DNA from: an uncultured Eubacteriales bacterium
Lineage (GTDB): Bacteria > Bacillota > Clostridia > Christensenellales > Borkfalkiaceae
Reading direction: 5' to 3'
NCBI GenBank assembly: GCA_905211955.1
Contig: CAJMCT010000079.1
Coordinates: 1 to 5,299 of the forward strand
Length of the DNA stretch: 5,299 nucleotides
Position 1 is the stretch's first letter. Each line of letters begins with the position of its first letter. The position numbers and the translations under genes were made by a program. This document shows, one piece after another, positions 1 through 5,299 of the stretch. The notes beneath the pieces are model-generated. The model saw nothing but the letters and a program-made list of their open reading frames with translations, did not search any database and was not told the DNA's origin.

Positions 1-1776
1 AAAAAATTAAAGGTTAAAGAATTAGACGTTTTAGCCGATGAATTGCGTTCGATTATAATCGAAACCGCAAGGAAAAACGGCGGGCATTTATCTTCTAACT
101 TAGGGACGGTCGAACTTACAATTGCACTCTATTACGTGTTCGATTTTCCCAAGGACAAACTTATCTTTGACGTAGGGCATCAATGCTATGCACACAAGAT
201 TTTGTCGGGTAGGAAGGGCGAGTTTGATAGTATTAGAACTGCGGGTGGTCTTTCGGGCTTTCCCGATAAAAGCGAAAGCGAGTTCGATGCTTTTACCACG
301 GGGCACGCAGGTACTTCGCTCTCTGCTGGGCTTGGATATTGCAGAGCAAGAGAGAAAAAAGGCGAAAACTACCGCGTAATCAATCTCGTTGGGGACGCTT
401 CGTTTACTAACGGTCTTAATTTAGAAGCAATAACTTCTTTTAACGATAAACCTAAAAACTTTTTGGTTATTCTAAACGATAACGGAATGTCCATTTCTAA
501 AAACAAGAACGGACTTTATAAGCTCATTTCTAAAGGAACAACTAAAAAGACGTACATTAAGGGCAAAAAAGCCTTCAAAAAGATTTTTAGGGAATCGTTT
601 ATTACTAAGATTTTTAGAAAGATTAAAACCTTTATCAAGTTGATTCTCAACAAAAACGCCTACTTTGAAAAGTTCGGTTTTAAGTATATTGGCGTTTATA
701 ACGGCAATAGCGTTTCCGAAATGGTTGACGTTTTATCTCACTTAAAAGAGAACCTAAAAGAAGAAGCAGTTTTCCTTCACGTAAAAACTACTAAGGGAAA
801 GGGGCACGTAAGCGCCGAAGAAAAGCCAAGCGATTACCATGGCGTTGGCAAAGACTTAAAGAATAAAAAGTCTGCTTTTTCCGAGTGCTTGGGCTCTGAA
901 CTTTGCAAGATTATTGAAGAAAATAAAGACGTGGTTGCCGTCACCGCAGGTATGAAAGATGGAACGGGGCTTAGAAAAGTAGAAGAAACCCACCCCGAAA
1001 ACTTTATAGACGTAGGCATTGCCGAAGAATACGCAGTCACGTTGTCCGCAGGTATGTCGGCAGGCGGGATTAAACCCGTAGTGTGTTTATATTCAACCTT
1101 TATGCAACGCGCATACGACCAAATTTTGCACGACGTGTGTATTCCAAACCTTCCCGTAGTATTTTGCATAGATAGGGCAGGGCTTATTGGTGCTGATGGA
1201 AAAACCCATCAAGGTGTGTTTGATTTGAGTTTTTTGACGCATATGCCCAATATGAAAATTTTAGCGCCGTCTAATCTATCCGAGTTTAAGGATATGTTAA
1301 GATATGCGCTTTTAGAAAAATCTCCCGTCGCTATAAGATACCCTGCGACGTCGGAAGTTAGTGAAGAAGGGTATGAAGTATTCGAGAGTCCTAAGTTTAA
1401 CGTTTTAAGTAAGGGTAAGGATGCAAATATCTTAGCCGTTGGACCGAGAACTTTAGAGATAGCATTAGAAATTGAAAAAGAGTTTTCGGGCAAGGTTGGA
1501 GTTATTAACGCGAGAACTATTAAACCGCTTGACGAAGACGTATTGTTTGCTATAAAAGATACCACGGTCGTCACCTTAGAAGAAAATAGTTTAATCGGTG
1601 GCTTTGGAAGTTTGGTTAAAGGCTTTTATTCAAACAAAGGGCTTTGTACGTCCGTTCTATCGTATGGTGTTAAGGATGAATTCATTGCACACGGCGACGT
1701 AAATAAACAATTTGAAACAAACGGTCTTACCGCAAGTGCGGTTATAAAAGACCTTGAAAAAATATTGAAGGGGTAA
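1..1776 (+). CDS. dxs: 1-deoxy-D-xylulose-5-phosphate synthase family protein, 5'-truncated by window edge
   Basis: DXS is a cytoplasmic thiamine-diphosphate (ThDP) enzyme that condenses pyruvate with glyceraldehyde-3-phosphate to give DXP, the entry to the MEP isoprenoid pathway. The reading frame is open from base 1, and the first 14 codons match the DXS N-terminal helix. The TTG at 43 is therefore not the start; probably only 10-15 residues are missing. Numbering the first visible codon as 1, I see: GGHLSS (His29, E. coli His49), DVGHQ (His60), GHAGTS, the ThDP/Mg motif GDAS...NDN (131-161), His280 (E. coli His299), catalytic Glu342, YSTFMQRAYDQ, and DRAG...GADGKTHQG (Arg392, Asp399, His403). 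The transketolase C-terminal domain ends at 591. Oddities compared with E. coli, recalled from memory: GPVDGHD is GVYNGNS, AEQH is AEEY, and RYPR is RYPA. Family assignment is nearly certain. Canonical DXS activity is less so, given these changes and the capsule-type neighbours. Confidence 0.95.
   Translation, partial: KKLKVKELDVLADELRSIIIETARKNGGHLSSNLGTVELTIALYYVFDFPKDKLIFDVGHQCYAHKILSGRKGEFDSIRTAGGLSGFPDKSESEFDAFTTGHAGTSLSAGLGYCRAREKKGENYRVINLVGDASFTNGLNLEAITSFNDKPKNFLVILNDNGMSISKNKNGLYKLISKGTTKKTYIKGKKAFKKIFRESFITKIFRKIKTFIKLILNKNAYFEKFGFKYIGVYNGNSVSEMVDVLSHLKENLKEEAVFLHVKTTKGKGHVSAEEKPSDYHGVGKDLKNKKSAFSECLGSELCKIIEENKDVVAVTAGMKDGTGLRKVEETHPENFIDVGIAEEYAVTLSAGMSAGGIKPVVCLYSTFMQRAYDQILHDVCIPNLPVVFCIDRAGLIGADGKTHQGVFDLSFLTHMPNMKILAPSNLSEFKDMLRYALLEKSPVAIRYPATSEVSEEGYEVFESPKFNVLSKGKDANILAVGPRTLEIALEIEKEFSGKVGVINARTIKPLDEDVLFAIKDTTVVTLEENSLIGGFGSLVKGFYSNKGLCTSVLSYGVKDEFIAHGDVNKQFETNGLTASAVIKDLEKILKG
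1767..1773 (+). promoter_or_regulatory. Ribosome binding site of the dehydratase gene, inside the end of dxs
   Basis: GAAGGGG lies in the last codons of the DXS-family gene, 4 bases before the ATG at 1778. The dxs stop (TAA, 1774-1776) sits between this site and the start codon. A ribosome finishing dxs is thus placed directly on the next start, which suggests translational coupling. Confidence 0.7.
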
Positions 1777-1777
1777 T

Positions 1778-3610
1778 ATGAGTAAAAAGGCAAAGATAAT
1801 TTTATATCTTGTTTGCGACTTGCTCGCTACGGCGTTTGCATGGTTTATATGCTATCCGCTTTTCGGCATTAACGTTGGGGAAGTAATATCTACTACGTGG
1901 TATTACTTTGTTGCAAGCATCGTTTTAGTTCCGATAATTTCATACGTTTTCGGACTTTATTCAAATATTTGGAAATACGCAAGTTTTTTAGACGCGCTAA
2001 GGATATTGGCAACGGCTGTTCTTCTTTTAGTGTTTAACTTAGTAGTTAATTTTGTCAATCAAGATTTTACTATCGCTTGGGCGTTCATGGTATCTATTTT
2101 CGAATTCTTAGGACTTGGCGCAAGTAGGTTTGCATTTAAACTTCGTGGCTACTTTTACAATCACAATAAAGCAAAGGCACTAACCGATAACGCAACCAAG
2201 GTTTTAATAATTGGCGGTGGCGATGCAGGTGCAATGCTTATTAGAGAAATGAAAAACTCTGATAAAATCAACATGCACCCCGTATGCGTGTTAGACGACA
2301 ACGTTGCAAAGATTGGAAGATCTATTAACGGTGTTAAAATCGTCGGCAAAACGAATGAAGTCGTAAAATATGCCGAAAAGTATAAGATTGAAGAAATCAT
2401 TATCGCAATGCCTTCGGTAAGCGCAATGGCAAAACGCAAGATTGTTGAAGAGTGCCAAAAAACCAAGTGTAAGGTAATGACCGTACCCGGTATTTATCAG
2501 TTTGCAAGCGGAAGCCTTTCGGTATCCGCTATACAAGAAGTTTCGGTCGCAGACCTACTTGGTAGAGAACAAATAAAGGTTAACCTCGACGAGATTATGG
2601 GCTACATAGAAGATAAGGTAGTTTTAGTCACGGGGGGCGGTGGCTCTATCGGTAGCGAACTTTGTAGGCAAATCGCTACGCATAACCCAAAGCAACTTAT
2701 AATCTTAGATATTTATGAAAACAACGCGTACGATATTGAACAAGAACTATTAAGACGTTTCCCCGATATAAATCTTTTAACGCTTATTGCGAGTGTTAGA
2801 GATAAAACTAAGATTGAAGACGTGTTCAAAAAATACCGTCCAAATCTAGTATTCCATGCGGCAGCGCACAAACACGTTCCGCTTATGGAAACGAGTCCTA
2901 ACGAAGCAATTAAAAACAACGTTGGCGGAACGAGAAACGTTGCAGAGATTGCAGGTAAATACGGTGCTGAAAGATTTATTCTAATAAGTACAGATAAAGC
3001 GGTAAATCCCACTAACATTATGGGCGCAAGTAAACGTATTTGCGAAATGATTATTCAAACGATGGATAAAAAATACGATACTGATTACGTTGCCGTAAGG
3101 TTTGGAAACGTTTTGGGCTCTAACGGTTCGGTAATACCGCTATTCAAAAAACAAATTAAGGACGGCGGACCTATAACCGGCACCCATAAAGACATCGTTA
3201 GATACTTTATGACTATACCTGAAGCGGTTTCTTTAGTTTTGCAAGCGGGTGCATACGCAAACGGCGGTGAAATTTTCGTTCTCGATATGGGCGAGCCCGT
3301 AAAGATTTACGATTTGGCAATAAACCTTATTAAACTTTCTAACTTAGAACCGTTTAAAGACATAGATATTTGCGTGACAGGGCTTCGTCCGGGCGAAAAA
3401 CTTTACGAAGAAAGGCTTATGGCGGAAGAAGGGCTTATGAAAACCGAAAACAATATGATTTCTATCGGTAAGCCCATAAAGTTCGACGAAGAAAACTTGT
3501 TCTCTAATATAGACGAACTCTTGTCAAGTGCAAAAGACGAATCTTCGCAAATGAAAAAATTAGTGCATGATTTAGTTCCCACCTATAAGATTGACGAAAG
3601 GTTTGAGTAA
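1778..3610 (+). CDS. Membrane-anchored UDP-N-acetylglucosamine 4,6-dehydratase family (CapD/FlaA1/WbpM/PglF-like)
   Basis: This 610-residue nucleotide-sugar dehydratase should act on a UDP-HexNAc at the inner face of the membrane, giving a UDP-4-keto-6-deoxy-HexNAc used for amino-deoxy sugars in surface glycans. The N-terminus has four hydrophobic segments (about 6-28, 40-61, 72-93, 97-116), with GLYSNIWKYAS after the second. A first Rossmann-like domain follows, with GGGDAG at 146-151. The catalytic extended-SDR domain has TGGGGSIGSE (285-294), HAAAHKHVPLME (360-371), STDKAVNPTN (404-413) and MGASK (415-419). Met415 and Lys419 fill the usual Tyr-x3-Lys positions, as is typical of this family. 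RFGNVLGSNGS (441-451) and RPGEKLYEE (537-545) complete the signature. Length is normal for the full membrane form. It starts one base after dxs with a good ribosome binding site. I cannot tell from sequence whether C5 is inverted or retained, nor the final sugar, so I give no gene symbol. Confidence 0.95.
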   Translation: MSKKAKIILYLVCDLLATAFAWFICYPLFGINVGEVISTTWYYFVASIVLVPIISYVFGLYSNIWKYASFLDALRILATAVLLLVFNLVVNFVNQDFTIAWAFMVSIFEFLGLGASRFAFKLRGYFYNHNKAKALTDNATKVLIIGGGDAGAMLIREMKNSDKINMHPVCVLDDNVAKIGRSINGVKIVGKTNEVVKYAEKYKIEEIIIAMPSVSAMAKRKIVEECQKTKCKVMTVPGIYQFASGSLSVSAIQEVSVADLLGREQIKVNLDEIMGYIEDKVVLVTGGGGSIGSELCRQIATHNPKQLIILDIYENNAYDIEQELLRRFPDINLLTLIASVRDKTKIEDVFKKYRPNLVFHAAAHKHVPLMETSPNEAIKNNVGGTRNVAEIAGKYGAERFILISTDKAVNPTNIMGASKRICEMIIQTMDKKYDTDYVAVRFGNVLGSNGSVIPLFKKQIKDGGPITGTHKDIVRYFMTIPEAVSLVLQAGAYANGGEIFVLDMGEPVKIYDLAINLIKLSNLEPFKDIDICVTGLRPGEKLYEERLMAEEGLMKTENNMISIGKPIKFDEENLFSNIDELLSSAKDESSQMKKLVHDLVPTYKIDERFE

Positions 3611-3648
3611 AAACAAGTTAAAAGTGTAATAAAAAGGTATGCCGTACG

Positions 3649-3678
3649 TTGATTTTTAATTAAAAAGTATGGTATAAT
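3649..3678 (+). promoter_or_regulatory. Sigma-A-type extended -10 promoter for the co-polymerase genes
   Basis: A perfect TATAAT (3673-3678) is preceded by TG at 3670-3671, giving the extended -10 form TGnTATAAT. A -35-like TTGATT is at 3649-3654 with an 18-base spacer. Transcription would start near 3685, leaving a leader of about 50 bases before the ATG at 3734. No other match of this quality is seen in the gap. The promoter would let the co-polymerase pair be expressed apart from the upstream dxs-dehydratase unit, although read-through is also likely because no terminator separates them. Confidence 0.75.
3653..3666. repeat. Perfect 14-bp AT palindrome within the promoter
   Basis: TTTTTAATTAAAAA is its own reverse complement. 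It overlaps the -35 element and fills most of the promoter spacer. It could be an operator half-site pair or simply an AT-rich, bent spacer. Sequences of this composition arise by chance in AT-rich gaps, so the symmetry is certain but its function is not. Confidence 0.4.
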
Positions 3679-3691
3679 CAATTAGTAATTT

Positions 3692-3703
3692 AGCCGAAAG
3701 GCT
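3692..3703 (+). promoter_or_regulatory. Small leader hairpin with GNRA (GAAA) tetraloop
   Basis: AGCC-GAAA-GGCT forms a four-pair stem closed by a stable GAAA tetraloop, a few bases after the predicted transcription start. There is no U-run after it, so it is not an intrinsic terminator. It could protect the 5' end of the transcript from decay or act as a structural element of the leader. It is too short to match any riboswitch class I know. Confidence 0.5.
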
Positions 3704-3714
3704 GTAAATAAAAC

Positions 3715-3733
3715 AAGGAGAAAAAATTCTTCT
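3715..3733 (+). promoter_or_regulatory. Shine-Dalgarno sequence (AAGGAG) folded into a hairpin abutting the start codon
   Basis: AAGGAG at 3715-3720 is a strong Shine-Dalgarno core but lies 13 bases from the ATG at 3734, longer than usual. The spacing has structure: AGGAGAA (3716-3722) can pair with TTCTTCT (3727-3733) around an AAAA loop, giving seven pairs including one G-U. The hairpin ends exactly at the start codon. It would mask the Shine-Dalgarno sequence when folded. No better in-frame start with closer spacing is present upstream. Confidence 0.5.
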
Positions 3734-4549
3734 ATGGATCAAGATAACGGATTGCGTTTAGGTGAACTTCTAAAAAGTGCTTTCCGCGCGCTAAAAAGAA
3801 ATATTGTATTGATACTTGCAGTAGTCATATTAATAACGGGCGCGGGTGCGGTTTTAGCGTACGTTAAAAAACCTACCTATACCGCAACACAATCGGCAGT
3901 TTATAAAGCCGAAGGTGTAAACACTAACAGTAGAGAAGACTCGGAATATACTTCCGCATACTTTGAAACTTTCGTAAAGTTTTGCAACCAAGGTTGCGTT
4001 GTAGACCGTGCAAACTTTTATTACGAATACTATATAACCCATCAATTTGAAGACGTTGATGAGTTTATCGAAGCAGTGGAAATGGTTTCTTCTGCTGAAG
4101 ACCCCCTTTATTACGACGTGTCTACCGATAGGGTTAATAAGAAACATATTGCATCTAGTAATATTAGTGTTTCGGCATCGCCTTCCGATTCGCAAACCGT
4201 AAGTTATATGGTTGGCGTAAATTATAAAGACGCATCGCCTTCACTTGCTAAGGACAAGGTTAAGATTTTACTTTGCGCTATCGAAAACGAAGCAAACTTA
4301 ACCAACGACTTAGGGCAAAAGAGATACTTTGGTGTTAACGTTTCGGTAAAAGACTATGAATTTAAGGGCGTTTCAAGCGACTGGTCAAAGAGCAAGATTA
4401 TTATCATTGCTTTTGTAGTTAGTATCATCGTTGCAGTCCTTGCAGTTTACGCCGTAAACCTTATGGATAGAACTTTAAGGGATAAAGACGAATTAGAAAA
4501 ACTAACTGGTTGCGACCTTTTAGCGTATATAGAATCTACGGGGGTATAA
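3734..4549 (+). CDS. Wzz/CpsC-type polysaccharide co-polymerase subunit (chain length determinant family), first of a tandem pair
   Basis: This 271-residue membrane protein has the two-helix layout of polysaccharide co-polymerases, which govern polymerisation, chain length or export of capsule and exopolysaccharide. A short basic cytoplasmic N-terminus (LLKSAFRALKRN) leads into helix 1 (about 23-43). KKPTYTATQSAVYK follows, a typical post-helix Wzz-domain beta strand. The outside region is about 44-220, helix 2 is about 221-243, and a short cytoplasmic tail carries NLMDRTLRDKDELEKLTG. The tail ends soon after, with no fused kinase. Oddities: the proline-rich segment usual before helix 2 is missing, and the outside region has three cysteines (84, 88, 181), two of them in CNQGC. 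The gene has its own promoter and lies 4 bp from a gene of the same architecture. Family is recognised from topology and the conserved ends rather than overall similarity; the middle is divergent. Confidence 0.85.
   Translation: MDQDNGLRLGELLKSAFRALKRNIVLILAVVILITGAGAVLAYVKKPTYTATQSAVYKAEGVNTNSREDSEYTSAYFETFVKFCNQGCVVDRANFYYEYYITHQFEDVDEFIEAVEMVSSAEDPLYYDVSTDRVNKKHIASSNISVSASPSDSQTVSYMVGVNYKDASPSLAKDKVKILLCAIENEANLTNDLGQKRYFGVNVSVKDYEFKGVSSDWSKSKIIIIAFVVSIIVAVLAVYAVNLMDRTLRDKDELEKLTGCDLLAYIESTGV
4540..4544 (+). promoter_or_regulatory. Probable ribosome binding site of the second co-polymerase gene
   Basis: GGGGG at the end of the first co-polymerase gene lies 9 bases before the ATG at 4554. 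It is a modest match to the anti-Shine-Dalgarno sequence. With the 4-bp gap between genes it supports coupled translation and the choice of ATG 4554, the first ATG in the frame after the upstream stop. Confidence 0.5.
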
Positions 4550-4553
4550 CGTT

Positions 4554-5246
4554 ATGGAAGAAAGAAAAGATAATATAACGGTAGAAGAAAGTAAAAACAA
4601 CTTCCCCATACTTAAGATCTTATATAGGAACTGGATACTTATCCTTTGCATTACTATAATATGCACTATTTTAGGAACGGCTTTCGGTGCGTTTACTGCA
4701 AAACCCGTGTATACCGCAAAGAGCAACGTAATGCTTAAAGTATACCTTGAAACTTCGGGAACGGAAAGTATATCAAACAACACGTCGTTTGCTAAAAAGT
4801 ATCTTCCCACCATTGCGGACGTTGTTAAAAGCCCTGCAATCATAAACGGAGCAAAGGAAATCGGTGAACCCGATAAAGGCATAAGCGCCGGCGGTGTTTC
4901 GGTAAGTTATTCTAATAACAGTTTGATTTTCTCAATCAGTTATACCGATGCAAATAAGGACTTAGCAGTAAGTAGATTAGATAAGGTTATTGAGTCGGCA
5001 AGTACAAGTTTTAGACAAGATAAACCTATTGCAGTTGAAGCCATCGAACTTGTAAAAATGCAAAACGAAACTTCGGTTTCTGTGTCCGGTGGATATGCTA
5101 AATACGTAGTAATTGGGCTCGTTGCAGGTATCGTTTTCGGTGTGATAATCGCAATACTCGTTTACCTTTTAGATAATAAGATAAAGGACGAAAAAGAACT
5201 CGAAGAATTAACGGGTGTAAGCGTTTTATCTTATCTATCCGAATAA
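4554..5246 (+). CDS. Wzz/CpsC-type polysaccharide co-polymerase subunit, second of a tandem pair
   Basis: This 230-residue protein repeats the topology of its upstream neighbour. It has a charged cytoplasmic N-terminus, helix 1 (about 27-48), then KPVYTAKSNVMLKV, the beginning of the Wzz domain. The outside region is about 49-182, helix 2 is about 183-206 with a GLVAGIVFG small-residue pattern, and the tail is LLDNKIKDEKELEELTGVSVLSYLSE. The tail lines up with that of the upstream protein (D...xxKDxxELExLTG...L.Y), so the two are paralogous in architecture. Overall identity by eye is low and the outside region is about 40 residues shorter. It lacks the proline-rich stretch before helix 2 and has no kinase domain. 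The likely role is in a mixed assembly with its neighbour, controlling glycan chain length, perhaps signalling to a tyrosine kinase encoded beyond the window. Function beyond the family is inferred. Confidence 0.85.
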   Translation: MEERKDNITVEESKNNFPILKILYRNWILILCITIICTILGTAFGAFTAKPVYTAKSNVMLKVYLETSGTESISNNTSFAKKYLPTIADVVKSPAIINGAKEIGEPDKGISAGGVSVSYSNNSLIFSISYTDANKDLAVSRLDKVIESASTSFRQDKPIAVEAIELVKMQNETSVSVSGGYAKYVVIGLVAGIVFGVIIAILVYLLDNKIKDEKELEELTGVSVLSYLSE

Positions 5247-5278
5247 TTAAAAACTAAAAATGTTATGTTTTTAATTAT
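5243..5278. repeat. Perfect 12-bp inverted repeat overlapping the stop of the last gene
   Basis: ATAATTAAAAAC (5243-5254) and GTTTTTAATTAT (5267-5278) are exact reverse complements separated by 12 bases. The left arm includes the TAA stop (5244-5246). The stem is almost all A-T and is not followed by a run of T, although the right arm itself contains five. It could be a weak hairpin, a partial terminator or a protein-binding site. In such an AT-rich junction chance is a real alternative. The remaining bases to 5299 show no gene start or other signal I can support. Confidence 0.45.
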
Positions 5279-5299
5279 AACTCTATGTGGCTCAATATA

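Noticed and set aside
43..45. TTG at 43 as the start codon of the DXS-family gene
   Set aside because: The 14 codons before it are open and encode the conserved DXS N-terminal helix, so the gene runs off the left edge.
391..402. ThDP/Mg motif reads GDAS rather than the GDGA of E. coli DXS
   Set aside because: The Asp and the paired NDN are kept, and I recall GDAS-type variants in accepted DXS proteins such as those of Bacteroidetes. On its own it is not evidence of altered function.
1209..1574. 121-codon open frame on the minus strand, with similar ones at 834-1169, 2161-2466 and 4520-4882
   Set aside because: All lie antisense to clearly conserved genes, have no recognisable domain and show no ribosome binding site context. 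They are frame shadows.
2987..3034. Missing tyrosine in the SDR catalytic motif of the dehydratase (Met415 in place of Tyr)
   Set aside because: Met-x3-Lys is the normal form in the membrane-bound WbpM/PglF/CapD dehydratases, so it is a family trait and not a defect.
3634..3657. Possible terminator after the dehydratase gene (GCCGTACG region followed by a T-run)
   Set aside because: CGTACG is only a short palindrome with no usable loop or longer stem. The T-run belongs to the AT palindrome of the promoter.
5255..5299. Possible promoter for the next gene (TATAAC at 5276-5281)
   Set aside because: No -35-like element lies at the right distance, there is no extended -10, and the window ends before any start codon could confirm it.

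Overview
The window holds four genes on the + strand and looks like part of a cell-surface polysaccharide (capsule or exopolysaccharide) locus. The DNA is AT-rich and all four genes end in TAA. The co-polymerase subunits are short, with no fused kinase, which is the usual arrangement in Gram-positive bacteria. I infer a low-GC Bacillota (Clostridia-like) organism, but no ribosomal or other marker gene is present to settle this.

Layout: (1) 1-1776 is a 1-deoxy-D-xylulose-5-phosphate synthase (DXS)-family enzyme, cut at its 5' end by the window edge. (2) 1778-3610 is a membrane-anchored UDP-N-acetylhexosamine 4,6-dehydratase of the CapD/FlaA1/WbpM/PglF family. It starts one base after the first gene's stop, so the two are almost certainly co-transcribed and translationally coupled. 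(3) 3611-3733 is a 123-bp gap with no convincing terminator. It has an extended -10 promoter, a small GNRA hairpin, and a Shine-Dalgarno sequence that can fold into a hairpin ending at the next start codon. (4) 3734-4549 and 4554-5246 are two tandem Wzz/CpsC-type polysaccharide co-polymerase subunits, 4 bp apart. (5) 5247-5299 is a short tail dominated by a perfect 12-bp AT-rich inverted repeat. The gene expected next, often a CpsD-type tyrosine kinase, is not in view.

How the genes fit together (inference): the dehydratase would make a UDP-4-keto-6-deoxy-HexNAc precursor for an amino-deoxy sugar. The two co-polymerases would control polymerisation, chain length or export of the finished glycan. 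The DXS-family enzyme is the least expected member. It keeps the thiamine-diphosphate and carboligation core but has lost the second arginine of the RYPR motif (E. coli Arg478, linked to binding the glyceraldehyde-3-phosphate phosphate group). It also changes the otherwise highly conserved DGHD and AEQH motifs. The most interesting hypothesis here is that it is a DXS paralogue recruited to surface-glycan synthesis with a changed acceptor. A housekeeping but divergent DXS remains possible.
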